Assembly (NCBI GenBank): GCA_013339765.2
Contig: CM023454.1
Coordinates: 56,326,826-56,390,825 of the forward strand
Length of the DNA stretch: 64,000 nucleotides
Source: Haemaphysalis longicornis
Taxonomy: Eukaryota; Arthropoda; Arachnida; Ixodida; Ixodidae
Direction: 5' to 3'
Under the pieces are notes generated by a model. That model saw only the letters and a program-made list of their open reading frames with translations. It was not told the origin of the DNA and did no database searches. The translations under genes were made by a program, and so were the position numbers. This document shows, in pieces, positions 23,985 through 36,415 of this stretch. Every line of letters starts with the position of its first letter. Positions within the stretch are counted from its first letter, which is position 1.

Positions 23985-24325
23985 AATGGAACGGAAGATG
24001 ACATGTATGCCATTAGGAAACAAGAAGAGAGGGGATTGGATCAGGGAACGAACGCGTGTTAGGATATATTAGTACACATTAGGAAGGAGAAATGGACGTT
24101 GGCAGGGCATGTAATGCGAACACAAGATAACTGTTGTTCTTTAAGGGTAACAGAGTTGATCTCTGGAGAAGGCAAGCGTGGCAGGGGGCGGCAGAAATTA
24201 CGTTGGACGGGCAGATGAGATCAATAAGTTTGCGGGGCGAAATTGATCGCAGTAGGCGCAAGACCGGGGTATTGACGATGGGAGAGGCCTTTGACGTGCA
24301 ATGGGCGTACATTGGCTGGTGATTA
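23985..24325 (+). pseudogene. RTE-type LINE 3' terminal fragment
   Basis: Shifting plus frames give the C-terminal region seen in RTE-group LINEs. ERKM comes first, then a basic block, KEKW.LAGHVMR, a block of Arg/Gly repeats (KRGRGRQKLRW), and the terminal MGEAFDVQWAYIGW with a stop just after. The frame is interrupted at least three times. The RT domain is absent, so this is a 5'-truncated copy. Confidence 0.7.
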
Positions 24326-24596
24326 TGCTGACATCAATTTCCGTCGTTCAGCATTTTAAGCATAAGCAGCGTAACAGAATGCAATTGCGAGATTTCTATT
24401 TTAACACACCCTTCTGCAGCATATAGCAACCTTGTTTTCGCACAAGTTGGCGTCTTTTTTATGTCCAGCGCTGAACTGCAAATGCAACACCAAACTCGTA
24501 GCAAGACTGAGTGAAAACTTTTACTAGCGGAAGACCTACCCCGAAAAGTATGCTAAACAGACAAGTCATCCTACTTATGCAACAAACAAACCCTGC

Positions 24597-25027
24597 TGTA
24601 TGCCGGTAAAATTGAGGCAGAATCACTTGCAGATTGTGTGTATGTTTTACTTCACGTGCATGTTCTTTGCGTCCTGATTATTTTGCCTGGCAGTCATGTT
24701 TGTTGCCTAAATGCCACCGAAGTCCTTATAATTTGCATGTGCTTCATTGCTGAGATAAGGTTGTTTAAGTTGTTTTCCCCATGTAGCTCCTGGTGAAAGT
24801 CAATGCCGTCTCATGCCCCACCCTGCACTGCATTGTAGGAATTGTGCGGTAGGTGTTCTTATGTGGCTTCATTAACTGTGCATTGATGCAAAGTTGAATT
24901 GCGAATTATTCCGCTTGCATTCTATCAGGGTATGGTAGGGGTAGGAGTATCCAAAGTGAGGGGGGATCTATTATTTTCGTTTCGTTCCTACCCGGATTTC
25001 AATATTTGCCGCAGCCACCACCGTCTC
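24597..25027 (+). repeat. Core repeat copy 2 (without inverted arms)
   Basis: A near-identical direct copy of 22000-22440, 2.6 kb downstream and in the same orientation. The heptamer GCCGGTA occurs at the left end (24602-24608) and just beyond the right end (25031-25037), a possible TSD, although the left one overlaps sequence also present in copy 1. Confidence 0.85.
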
Positions 25028-26967
25028 ACGGCCGGTATTTAACGCCAAGTCCACTGAAAGAACATAAGCAAAATGCGCTTAATTTACTAAAAGCCTGCCT
25101 AAACAGCTGACTACAATGAAATTTTAACCTTTGGCAATTAGAATATACTGGCTACTGAAAATTTGACATCGCGGTTAAATGAGGAGAACACTATGTTTGA
25201 AAGTGATTGTGCAGTAAACATTTTTTGCACTACTTTGATGCTTCGTGTTGTACAACGTATACTTCAACTGAAAATGTATGCCTAACTGGACAAGAGGACA
25301 GGACAACAGGACGAGTTTTTAAGAGATGTGCTTTTTGAAGGTTTACTTATGCATTTATATAAACTAGCCCACCTTCCCTTTCGCCACAAGGTGTATACGT
25401 TCATGGCAGTGACGCTGTCCGGGTTTGAGCATGTTTCCTTTTGCCACATTTTGTGAACATGGCTTCATTCGTATGATTAATGTTACTTCAATCAACCAAG
25501 CGGTTAGGATAGGCACAGAAAAAGATTTTGCAGGTTCACATGGGACCTGTACTGGGCTAAAATGTCCTCAGAGTCCCCATTCACAAAATAGAGTTCTTAT
25601 AAATAGTGCTACCTCACATTAGCAGTCATAGTTAGTTTTAAGGGTCGCCTTAGTAGTGCGAATGCTGACATTAAAATTATATCCACTCCGCTCTCTTCCC
25701 GTCTTTATGTGACGCCCATCATCCAGCGTTGTATTGCCTGCTAAGTCATCCTTAGGTTAGACCCTTTTAGTGACCCTGGAAGTTTCTCCGCAGTCGGGTA
25801 GTACGGGTAAGATGAAGGTGTATTACACAATCTTTTTCAAGGACAATGGTAGGCGGCCATTCTGTATTATACCAGTCTTAAAGCTGTAATAAAAACACAG
25901 ATTTTCCTGTACCCATGCCTAGATCGAAGAACTGGCTTGCAAGGGAGGTGCTACTGCAACAGTCTTTAAAGGACGCCTGCTCAAGCTACTATTCATGGTA
26001 AACGTGGCGCAGGAGTTCTCCTGGTTTTGGGAAAAGAGAAGCACTCTTTTTTCCACCTGCGAGGGGCATCCAGCATTCTGTGTAAGTATATATCATCGCG
26101 GGGTTACAGACATCAAATGCTTTCACCAGACAACGTACAGTGCCCAGATTTTTTTTGTAAGCCACGTCCTAGGCAAATGTAAGCTTTGTCGACAACCCGC
26201 GGCTTTTTATTTTTATTGCTAGATGAGGTAATAAATGTCTTTCAGCCTTTGGACCATGAATTTTTTACCCACTTTTCAACCAATCCGGTCTGCAATATTT
26301 CGGCCGTTTCTGTAACCACAACAAAGAACGCAAACTGTTCAAGAATGCCTACCATAACTGATGATGGAGTCATGCACTATTGAACCACCATTGAATCATG
26401 TCTGTGCTTCAATGGGTTTCTATTTTGTGTTATTGTTCTTTAAACATGTCACTTGGCGTGCATCACGTATTCGTGTAAACCTGTGTTTTTGTAACTATTA
26501 TTCAATCATTTCCGTGTTCCCTGGATTTTCGTTTGTCCCCGAATCATATCACTTTTTATGAGATATTGAAATACTGTAACGTTGTTTTGTTTTCCTAGAC
26601 ATAATTTAATAGGTTGTTTCTAAAGTTTTTTTTTTGTTTTATTTTTGTCCTGCCATTACTGTTAATCATTCCATCGCGTAAATTGCTACTGCTATTGTAA
26701 CCGCCGTACAGTCATTTGTGTAAACACACCTTTTCCAGAGATCATAACCATTTCCCTAGATGTTGGTTTGTGTATGGCACTCACAACCACCACTCAACAC
26801 ATTGTATGGCACTCACAACCACCACTCAACACCACTTCTGTGTTTCCTAGGTGCTTTGCTTTATTGTTCCAGAAACGTGAACCATTTATTTTCGCAAATT
26901 TGCTGTTTTCTTATAACCACTACTCAATCAATATTTTTTTGTTTTCATACTTTTCTTGTGTTGTTTT
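25028..26967. other. Unassigned AT-rich stretch with short repeats
   Basis: No gene was found. Between 26360 and 26960, degenerate phrases of the type AACCACNACTCAA recur several times, suggesting a worn tandem array. The clearest two units are listed separately. Confidence 0.4.
26771..26834 (+). repeat. 32-bp tandem duplication
   Basis: TGTATGGCACTCACAACCAC followed by CACTCAACAC is present twice in a row, starting at 26771 and 26803. Confidence 0.8.
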
Positions 26968-26980
26968 TTACCATAGTATT

Positions 26981-27215
26981 GATTGATTGTAGGGTTTAAC
27001 ACGCCGACGCAACGCAGGCGACGAGGCGCGCCGTAGTGGAGGGCTCCGAATTAATTTTGACCACCTGGGGCTCTTTAACGTGCGCCGAAATCTCGAACAC
27101 ACGGGCGTTTTTGCTTCTCGCCTCCATCAGAAAAGCGGCCGCCACAGCCGGGAATCGAACCCGCGACCTCGTGCTCAGCAGCGCAACGCCTTAGCCACTG
27201 AGCCACCGTGGCGGG
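26981..27215 (-). mobile_element. tRNA-derived SINE, full length, minus strand
   Basis: On the minus strand the head reads CCACGGTGGCTCAGTGGCTA with an A box (TGGCTCAGTGG) and a B box (GGTTCGATTCC). A conserved body follows, and the tail is CAATCAATCAAT. A 13-bp TSD, TTACCATAGTATT, flanks it at 26968-26980 and 27216-27228. The head is the pol III promoter; there is no protein. It resembles the Ruka-type SINE described from ixodid ticks (from memory, not searched). It is the best-preserved of the three copies here. Confidence 0.93.
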
Positions 27216-27228
27216 TTACCATAGTATT

Positions 27229-29400
27229 TTAATGTGAGATATTTCAAGTTCCATAGCTATCTTGGGCTTTTGCCCTGGGTATACATGTTTTCTTTTTTTA
27301 CTATTTTTTGTCAACCTTTCTGCTTGGTTTGACTTATTTGTAGTCATGAATATTTCTAATATTCTTGTAACTATACAATGCGCACCCTGTGGGCCAGGAC
27401 AGATAGGAATCAAAAGTAAAGTGGTTGTGTTGCGAAAGCGTATTACATAATTTTAAAGTCAATATAAACTTTTTTACCTGAACTCTTTTGTGTTTCATGT
27501 TTAGTTTAAAAGCTTGCTTACTACACAGCTGCACTTACAGCTAGGTTGGCCGGACTGTCATTTTAAATACTTTAATGTTTCAATTGTTTCTCTGTTGGTT
27601 TATTTGCAGAAGGCCTGTACAGCCGTGCTGTGTGGTACAATTCGAAGATGCTACTGTGGTTGCCTTAGTGTCAAGGGCGCTTGTGTTGATCAGGACTGGT
27701 TTGCTGTTACTTACTGGCGCTTGTTTTTGATGTTGCATTTCTTGTTTAGAGCTTTGCTTCGTGTGCTTTTGCAAGAGTGTGTGGTCAGCTTGGCACTTAA
27801 CATATGAGACTTAATACAGTATGCAGCACTTCAAAAATAGAAAAACACAATAATCTAGAAACTTGCCAAGTAACAGAAAACAGTGCTCATAAGCTAGCAA
27901 GACCTGTATTTGAAGTACAATTGCAAACAACAGCTCGGCAACCTTGGAAAGGGGGCTGGCGACACTCCCAAAAAGTGTATAAATAATGTAAATTTCAAGC
28001 ATACACACTCATCTCAACAATATCATACCAACGCACACTAGTCATGAGTCTAAAAAAACTAATGCTTGTGCCAAAGATCGAAAAACAATGTAGAACAGTC
28101 ATCTAAATACGTCCTGCTTGCGTACAACTAAAATATCAATAAGATATGCCACTAAGGTAACGCCCCGAAAAGAGCATGTAAAAGTACCATGAGAGGTCTA
28201 TTCTACGTTATCCTTTGTGTGATTTGAATGGGTTTTTCGCAGTTGTCGATACAATGAATATATGTAATTTCGATTGCTGACGTCTCAGGATATGTGCACG
28301 ACGTAACGTGGTTTGCTAGGTTCCAAACTTTGAAATATAAAATTTTGCTCTCTCTTTTTGTGAATGCGAATATTCTCAGTAAAAGTGTTCAGAGACGAGT
28401 GGGAAAATGCAAAAAAACCATGATGAGTCACGTTGCCGTTTTTTTTATTTCCGCGACGAAGCTTATTGTGATGAAAATGGATGAAAGCTTAAGGGTACTG
28501 ACAAGAGTTTCGGAAGATTTTTCACAGCCACTAGAGAGTGACAAAACGACATTTATGTTACAATCGTTACACGTCAGGCAAGGAAAGCTTTCGGAGAGCA
28601 CCCTCACTTGTGTTAGCATCCAGTTCTTCCCTGGCAGTAGCGTTGGTCACCCAGACAAGATATACCTGTTTAAGCCACGTGGTCGCTACGCATTATCTCA
28701 CCCTGCTCGAGGCCCCAAGTATTGACCATAAAATCTCACGCTAGTGCCTCTGATTTCTTTTTTTTCATGTTGCGGAAAACCTAGATAACATAGTAAAGTT
28801 CCTCCTGTTTCCACGCTGTTTAGACGCACTGGAGTACAGCGCCGGAAAAGAGCGTTTCGGAACACTGGTTTGGTCAACCTTTGTTTCCCAAGGTACTATA
28901 CCACTCCATGTCATGCGCCCACGTTCCTTCTTCCTGCTGCTGCGTATTTAAGCCTTGCCGACTTGTATGAGTAACTATGTCTCTTTCGGTGGTCAACCTC
29001 TCCCTGCAGAAGTTTGGTTCCATCCGGCCCGGTCGGTGAAGACCTAAGCATCTTCAGTTACCATAGCGTTCTCCTGTAGGCGAGAGAAAGCCGTCCCCTG
29101 GGGCGTCGTGAGCGCTTTCATGGTGTTGCCACTGATGCGTACGGTTCGGCGTCATTTTGCGAAATGAAATTATAGCTCTGTTCCGCAAACCGATATCCCC
29201 TATAACATCGCACTCATCGCAGTGCAAGTATGAGCGCAAGAACAAACAAATGGCCGCTGTTTTATTGCAATGCAATCAAAAAGTTTAACGGGTAGTTTAA
29301 TACAATAAAAGGTCTTTCGAGGGCCGCAGGAAAGGAATTTCATTACTATAAAATCAGTTGAATACAACAGCCGAAATCTTTTCCCCCGCCAAACACCAAC
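27229..29400. other. Mostly unassigned region, possible intron/UTR
   Basis: It is T-rich on plus between 27240 and 27610, with two good 3' splice-site-like tracts (27490-27505 and 27585-27609). Bases 28740-29100 contain a GC-richer block with TATTTAAG near 28948 that could be a promoter or lone LTR. Nothing else is recognised. Confidence 0.35.
27610..27668 (+). CDS. Candidate terminal exon, plus strand
   Basis: A pyrimidine-rich tract ending TTTATTTGCAG precedes 27610. After two bases a frame reads GLYSRAVWYNSKMLLWLP and stops at TAG 27666-27668. The splice acceptor is of high quality, but the peptide is short and no upstream exon can be linked. The alternative frame is Cys-rich and longer, but I have no evidence for it. 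Confidence 0.18.
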
Positions 29401-29466
29401 GCCAATCAATCAATCAATCAATGAATCATTCATTCATTCAATCCATCAATCAGTCAATCAATCAAT
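29401..29466. repeat. CAAT/TCAA tetranucleotide microsatellite
   Basis: Units of CAAT, CATT and TCAA run through 29401-29466. It lies exactly at the 3' end of the minus-strand LINE, where it reads as a GATT/ATTG tail. Confidence 0.85.
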
Positions 29467-30925
29467 GAAAGTTTCATTGTACTGTACATAAATACATCTG
29501 CATGGAAATATACAGGTGGCACCCCATAACCCAATAATTCGTTGTAAAAGGGGTCCCTACGATAAATGAGGTAATCATAGTCTGATTGAGCATTTGTGAT
29601 ACTAAATGCATTTTCCTGGTTTGGACAGCTGCTACAAAGGCTTGCAATAAAATCAAGTATACAACAACACAGAAATTTACAATCTTAAAACAGGAGAACA
29701 GTCATGGCAACTAAAAAAAGAAAATAAAGAGAAGAGTTTGGGGGAAAAAGAAAGGAAAAAAGGAACAAAGATCATAATGTGAAAACAAAGCTAACGCTGT
29801 TGTAAAAACCCAACTCTGATTATGTGAACACAACTTCAATACTACGTCTGTCAAATAACATAAACACTTGTGCTTTATGTTATCTTTTATACATAAAGCA
29901 CTATGGTGTGGAGGTGACGCTTTCTGGGAGTGTGTTCCATAAGTGCGGAGCCATATACGAAAAGGAAAATATTGCAAAGCTATTTCTAATCCCGGGTATT
30001 GCTAATGTGGTTGAGCATGTGGTTCAAAGGGAATATGTAGTGGTGCAGTGAGTAACTCTAATCGAAGGACAGCTTGTGATATTGTGATTTACCCTGTACA
30101 GAAGCAACAGGGCATAATAGCTAATGTAAGGGCATTTTAGGGGAATTTTAGTAAGCATTTGATATGCAAATTTAACAGATTCTTGTCTATGTCTACGCAT
30201 GAATAGTATTGCGTGGAGAGCTGTGTTTTGGGCGGTTACAAGAGGCACCAGAGTAGTGCGTTATGTTAATTCGTAGACACTGAATGCATATGTAATGTGG
30301 GAATGTAGTAAGCTGTGGTACAGTATAATCATAGTTTTAAGAGGTAAGACATGGCGTAGATTTCAGAGCATTAGAATGCTTTTGCAAGACTTGCAAGCCA
30401 GTTTTTCAACATGCTTGTGCCATAAAAGTTGATTGTCTAAATTTACACCTAAGAACTTTGTGTTTCGCATTTTCTAGGGTAACATTGTCACGCTGTACGA
30501 CTGCTTTATTTGTTAGAGGGGTGTTTTTTGCTGAAAAGATAATATGGTTACTCTTTCTTACATTCGCAACAGGCTGGTTGTGCTTTAACCACTGGGACCA
30601 TTTTGATAGGACTGCATTAGCTGTTTATAGATGTCTGTTTCATTTCTGGCTGTCAAAAAAATGTTAGTGTCATCTGCATATAAAACACAATGTTCTGCCA
30701 AATATGCAGGCAGATTATTGATGTAGCACAGGAAATAAAACGTCCTAGAATTGACCCCTGTGATACGCCATATTTGTGGTTAGTCTTTGTGATGAAGCAT
30801 CTTTGACGACGTCATGTTGCTGGCAGTTTAACAGATAGCTTTTGATAAGTTCGATAGGTGTTCCGCGTATAACGTATTTTTCCACCTTTCTTAATATTAT
30901 GTTGTGGTTTATCACAAAGTATTAG
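29401..30925 (-). mobile_element. 5'-truncated LINE (LINE-30k) with RT and tail
   Basis: The minus strand carries, right to left, GVSQGSILG, then INNLPAYLAEHCVLYADDTN with an intact YADD box at 30669-30680. KFLGVNLDNQLLWHKHVEKL follows, then the C-terminal region and a 3' UTR. The element ends in a degenerate ATTG/GATT microsatellite (29401-29466), the usual ending of several LINE clades. The 5' end breaks off within the RT domain near 30925. Stops and shifts interrupt the frame. It belongs to the APE-type CR1/L2/Jockey group on RT motifs. Confidence 0.83.
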
Positions 30926-33900
30926 TGTCGCCGCCCAAATCAAACTGGGAAGCACAAAGACGAAAACGGGTGAGCCCACTTACGAGAATATAGTAGTGCA
31001 GGACTGTCCGTGCGTGTGCGGATCGCCTCATGGAAACGATAATACACATGTGATAGAAGGCCCGTTCGTTCCTCGAATGGAGAAACTCCTGCTCTCTTGG
31101 ACCTCAGGGCCCCACAAGCGCATAAAAAGACGGCGCAACGTCCAAAGTTGCCCGCAGCACTTTGACAGCTTTGAAATGTTCAGGTTTAGATCCCGGTCAG
31201 GGCGTAACTGGGATAACCCAGCAGCAGGCGGATATGATAGTCAACAAATGACCGGCGGCGTAACTTTCAGACCATTTGAAATGACGGTATTGAGGACACC
31301 GCAGGTCGTGACACCCAGAAATACCTGGAACGAGCTGGGGCATTATGTTGGGAGGTTGATTGTAGCATTCTTAAACGATTGCCATTTTAAGCCTGGTCAA
31401 GATTGGGCCTACGGCCACCCTGTTTGGTTACCAGGCAGGTTGCCTGTGTTCTCCAGAAAAAATATTCTCCAAAAGCAGTTTCAAAACGGATGCTTTGACG
31501 AAACCCAGAACCACAAAAAATGTCCGCAAAAATAAGATATTCTGCGGAGCAGATTGAAATATTTCCACGTTATGTAAAACAAAGCGCGTTTCCTGGATAC
31601 AACGCATTGACTGTTGCCTGGGTTTCTCAGAATATGATTAGTGGTCAAGCAAAGTGGCGCATCAGAAAAATCTTACCAATTACAGCTATGAAAACATTTA
31701 CAAAGACACTGCACCAGCACTACTTTTTATATTGTACACCGTAAGTGTGGAAAAATGATATGATAGCCGGGTAGCGGGTAGGGTGAAAGCAGTAAACACA
31801 AGTTTTGAAAAATTCGCAAGGTTTCGCATGTTCAGTTACTTCTTGCGCTGAGTAGCAATCTATGTAAAATGCACGCCTAGGCAAATTTCACGCAATATAC
31901 AAGAGAGAGCTTTGAGAAAGTTTATTGGGAGCAGTTTTTCTTTTAAGCGGGAAAATAATTCTTATATTTAGCGCCCACCTTAAGATCAAACTCGGCAACC
32001 TAAGTACGTTTCGGTGTAATGCGGTTTTTCGCGCGGATACGGGCAGTTCGGGTGTAAGTGCAGTTCTATGCGCCCCATGTTTTGTTAGCTCCTTACGATG
32101 CTTCCGGCTTCGTAAAGGTTACTGCATATGCACATTGAGGCCTTCTTTAGGTGATGCAGAATCTTCCGTAGCTCTTTCACATAGTTATTGAAGTACGAGC
32201 GCATAGATCACTTGGTTGGACATACTGATTTTGAAAACAAGTCATGACTTGGCTGCACCTTTTAGAGTGACAGGCGCGTGAAGATCTGTGGTTTAATATG
32301 AGGACAGGGTTCGTGGCACACCTCCCAAAAAAGTACGATGCCCTTCATCAGAGAAGAAGAGCAATTTTCAATTTTTATAGCGATAATTCTGTTTTGCACT
32401 ATCTTCCCGGAAGAAAACACGTAATACAAATCTCTAAAACCTATTGCTCTTGCTAAATCCAAGAAGATCGTACGACCACTGAAAAAAATCGCTGACGCTT
32501 AGCTCAGCTAACCTTGGATATGCAAAGCAAAGCTTGGCTTAGCTTGGTTGACTGTCAGTTAGGTTTTTGTAACCCTTGATGTAGCTGAATTGGCGACCAC
32601 GACTACAAGCCATTCGGTATCATGCAACGCTCACAGAAGGAAGCACGGCCTTGCATTATGTCACGGTGACCGCAGCATTCCTCTTCGCCGGGCGGAAGCG
32701 GAGTCACGTAGCTCGAGACAACACAATGGCGCATACTTGGGAGGTTGCGCGGTTGGTCGGCTGCCTATCAGATAAGCGGCCGCACCCGCCGCGGCCGCCG
32801 TGTCGCTCAATTGAGCACAACATGAAAACGGGGCCGTGTGCGCAGGGCCCAAAGAGGGCCCGGTATTTCACGTGGTGTACTGTAAGGGGGTATCCCTGGG
32901 GGTGTGTCTGAGGTAAAAGGAAGGTGAACTTGCGCATTCGCGGCAAAACTGCTAGCAGATAGCCGAAAATCTCATGCTTAAAAAAACGGTCTTTGTAGAG
33001 TGTGTATTCTCTCTGCCGCAGATCCCTCCGGCACAAAGCGTTTTTGCGAGTGGCCGTGGCACTACAGTTTGCGCCTGCATAAAGCGTAAAACCCTCAAAC
33101 GTGCGGTTCACGTCCCAGGCTGGAGGCTAATTACCAAATGATGCCACTGTGAGCATTTTTGACAGCGTTCTAGATATGAACAAAGTTGGTAATTTCCGTG
33201 TTGGAAACTGAATCGTAGGTGTTCGCTGCATACTAGACAAAAAATTTCATGTTTTTGTAAAGTTTGAACCATTTTTATTCAGGAGCAGTTGTTGTAAGCT
33301 GGACGAGTTGATACTGTTCCATGGCGGGTAACAGCGCAAACTGGACGAAAAAGCGAAAAGGTTGAAACACAAACAAGTGCTGACATTCTGGTGATTTTGT
33401 CGAAAAAAAAACACACAATTATATACATCAGTTTTATCCTCGCGGAGGAATGCGTGTAAGAAATACAAGAGAAAGAAACACCCTAGCGGCTGACAACAGC
33501 GGTACAGATTATAACAATTGCATTTCAGCATATGCTCAGATAAGAAATGTCTTTTTATGCAGGAGAACAAAAGGCTGCCTGACACAATCCCTCGAACAAT
33601 TCAATCGATGAGGCTACAAGTTCACACAGAGCAATACTTCTTCGTGCAAGATGCTCCACAATCGTAGCACTGGGTATATACGCAAACCAAAGTACACCCT
33701 TTCATCGCTTCCAAACTGTTATGACATAGAGGACGGTACTGCTGCGTGCGTCGGACAGGACATCAAAGAAGTGGAATATTTTTAAAAAGAGCTGAGATGG
33801 CACACCCTGGATAATCGGTATTAGTGGGTATGCACGTAAAACTGAAGAGGAAGAGGAGATGGTGACTTGTGATTAAGCAAGGGCGAATTCGAATAAACTA

Positions 33901-34559
33901 TCGTTCGGATGCCCCCTGCAAGAGGTGGTAGCCGTGATCTCCGGAGGCCGTCGTCAAAGTGTCAGTAGCCCCATCAAGTCTTCAGTGACAGCCATGCTCC
34001 AAATACGCTGTTTCGACTATGTGACATGATTTTTCGTTGTGGTGACCCACCAACAGCCGCCGATAATCGGGACGGGCCAACGCCTCCACCCTGGGTAGGC
34101 CCTACCCTGTGCGACGCTTAACCTCTCACGGACAGGTGTCTAGTTGAACTGCGTACTGTGTTTATTTCTTTTTCGCCCTCGCAGAACTTTGCATTTTTTG
34201 AGAGAGCATCTTACGCTGCTCGTCGATGTAACGTCCGTTTCGTAAGCTGCCTTGTCTACATCAACCTTCGTCTCCGTGTACTTCGCCGTTATCAAGCGCC
34301 TCTGTCGTTTGTACGGCGCTAATCCTTACTACTAGCCACCAATACCACAACTGGCACCCGAGGAAAAGACCCTTTCCCTACCCCCCGGAAGACGGAAACA
34401 GCTAGAAGTCAAGATTTGTGGCGCACATTCGATAGCACGGGTGTTGAGAACCTATTGAATGTCTGAAGGCGGACATGACTCTACTAACACCTTGCAGTCT
34501 GATACTTTATTGAGCGCAAGAGACTGGCAAGTTTTAGAATCTGATATGGGAATTGAAGT
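30926..34559. other. Unassigned region with a CpG-rich block
   Basis: The 179-codon open frame at 30996-31535 begins with GTG and matches nothing I know. Bases 32490-32560 hold a worn GCTTAGCTTG-type repeat. Bases 32600-33120 are CpG-rich (see the candidate exon at 32726). Bases 34020-34350 could be an LTR followed by a PBS-like TGGCACCCGAGGAAAAGAC at 34352-34370, but no second LTR was found. Confidence 0.4.
32726..32881 (+). CDS. Candidate first coding exon in CpG-rich block
   Basis: ATG at 32726 in the context ACACAATGG opens 52 codons ending in phase 0 at a GTAAGG donor (32882). Without splicing the frame stops at 32911. The block is CpG-dense and contains paired GATA sites (CTATCAGATAAG, 32766-32777). 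The peptide is Pro/Arg-rich in the middle and unrecognised. A GC-rich repeat giving a chance ORF is the main alternative. Confidence 0.22.
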
Positions 34560-35975
34560 GAAAACAATTTAAAAAAATTTGAAGACTAATAACCCAGTAT
34601 AACGCAGTTATGGGATACTTGAATGCTAAAGTAGGTAAGCATCATGCTGGCAGACAAGGCAGTTGGGAGCTATGGTGTGGGCTGTAGAAATAGCAGGGGG
34701 ACACATACTAGTCGAGTTCGCGAACGGAATAGAACGGAATAGCTTACTCATCATGAATAGCTTCTTCCTGCAAATGGGAGAACCGGAATTTACGTGGAGG
34801 AGCCTGAAGGGGGAGCAAAAAATAAAATAGCTTCATTACGTGCGATAACCCTGGCATCGTGCAGGATGCGGAAGTGGCCGGAACGGTAAGGTGTAGTAAC
34901 CATTGTATGGAAGATCTCGAATTAGGCTAGATTTGAGGAGGGACCACAACAAGCTAGTTCGAAAGAAGCCGATTATTGAGCCAACAGTAAGCCGTAAAGT
35001 AGAAGAGTTAAGGATCGCCCTTCAGAACCGATATTCAGCTCTCGCCGAAGAAGCAGAGTGTACGACACAGGAAGCCAGCGACAACCTTACACACATTATC
35101 ACGGAGTGTGCAGTAGAAGATGGGGCGCGATGGATAGACAGGATACTGGTAAATTTTCCCAGACACAAAATACCTATTTAGACAAGAGCAAACCATGACA
35201 ATTCTTCACCCCATCTGAAAGAATAGAAGCTTTCGAAGTTAATCAATAAGCGTAAGACCACTGGCATGCGGAAGTGTAATATGGAGAGGGTAGAATACGC
35301 TGTAGAGAACGAAGGTAGCCTAAAAGAGCGAAGAGGCGTCTTAGCGTGGGGAAAATAAGACGCATAATGAATGCACTTAAGGACAAGCAGAGCAATGTCA
35401 TCAGAAAAAGGGATAAAATATTCAGCGCAGCAGAGGAGGTCTAAAGGGATCTGTACAGCAGCAGGGGACATCTAGGATAATGGCGAACGAAAATATCGTT
35501 GAGAGTAGATGTCTCACCACGTGACTCCACAAGAAGTAAGGACGGCTTTGAAAGTAATGAAAGGAGGCAAAGCGCCGGCTGAGGATCAGATAACATTACG
35601 ACAATTTGAATGAAGGTGGAAAAGACTGTGCTAGAAAAACTGGCAAAGCTGTATAGCCAATGGATTATGGCCGCAACTATACCAGAATATTGGGTGAACG
35701 AAACATCATCCTAATTCATAAGAAATGTGACATGAAGGACTTGAAAAAAAAAAACAAGACGATCAGCTTCTTACTGTAAAGGTCTGCAAGGGACTTACCA
35801 TAGTAATCACTAACAGAATTTCGGCAACGTTATGTTTAAGTCAACCTAAAGAGCAAGCCTGGTTCCTATAAAGGCTATTCAACAATGGACCATATTCACA
35901 CGATCACTCAGGTGATAGAGAAGTCAACTCAGCATACTGAACACCTATATACTGCCTTGATAGATTTATAGCTTT
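34560..35975 (+). pseudogene. RTE/BovB-like LINE fragment: endonuclease and RT N-terminus
   Basis: Plus-strand frames give an endonuclease block with LNAKVGKHHAG, then FTWRSLKGEQ. Next come IRLDLRRDHNKLVRKK, the linker 34903-35181, EVRTALKVMKGGKAP and a degraded LHKKGD. RT fingers appear as KGLTIVITNRIS, followed by FNNGPYSHDHSGD (from FSTMDHIHT-like) and LYTALIDL where LYLAFIDYEKAFD is expected. This order and wording are diagnostic of RTE-group LINEs. The GDFN box reads GYLN. The fragment stops inside the RT palm where an unrelated repeat begins at about 35976. Confidence 0.78.
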
Positions 35976-36415
35976 TTATTATATGGGAATATTTTGGTGG
36001 CAATATAATAGTTTGATATTTTGAACTACCTCAAGTAAACGTGTTTGCACATTCAAATTTTATTGCAAATGAATCTGTCAAAAGAGCCGTCGGTATGAAT
36101 ATTTAAGTCATATGGCTATCACCGAAGGCGCGTCGCCAGAACATCAATATGTTTTCGTGGAGGAAATTACATGGAGGAAAATCTTGTACTTTCGGCTCAC
36201 GCGACATAGCCATTTCAATTTATATCTTCGTTATGCGTCATTTCCCACACTAACTGTACAGACAACGTTGCTTTATGGAGGCTGTCTCGTTGTCTGGCCC
36301 TCAAGTGAAAAAACACCCATCTTTTATTTACAATTCCTCCTCTGGAATCTCGGCGAAACGTGAAGTAGCTCGTAACCTATTATCGTTGTGTTATTCATCC
36401 ACAGTGAATACATTA
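35976..36415 (+). repeat. Unnamed dispersed repeat X, copy 1
   Basis: About 440 bp that align, with small gaps and roughly 65-70% identity by eye, to the reverse complement of 43970-44398. Shared anchors include TTTTATTGCAAAT, GAGCCGTCGG, TTTAAGTCAT, CACCGAAGGCGC and AATCTCGGCGAAAC. It begins exactly where the RTE reading frame is interrupted, so it probably inserted there or captured the fragment. No terminal inverted repeat or TSD was found. Confidence 0.75.

Noticed and set aside
27160..27215. tRNA gene suggested by A and B boxes
   Set aside because: The boxes belong to the SINE head; the sequence does not continue into a complete acceptor stem and is flanked by a TSD and a CAAT tail.
27514..27807. 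Cys-rich 97-codon frame as a defensin-like peptide
   Set aside because: No ATG or signal peptide, cysteine spacing fits no family I know, and a competing frame after the splice acceptor is just as plausible.
28294..28725. 143-codon plus frame
   Set aside because: Starts at GTG, no motif, no flanking splice signals; most likely chance.
29401..29466. CRISPR-like array from short repeats with spacers
   Set aside because: Units are 4 bp and continuous; it is the microsatellite tail of a LINE in a eukaryotic genome.
30996..31535. 179-codon plus frame as a host gene
   Set aside because: Starts at GTG, has no known domain, no splice or promoter context, and lies just beyond a truncated LINE.
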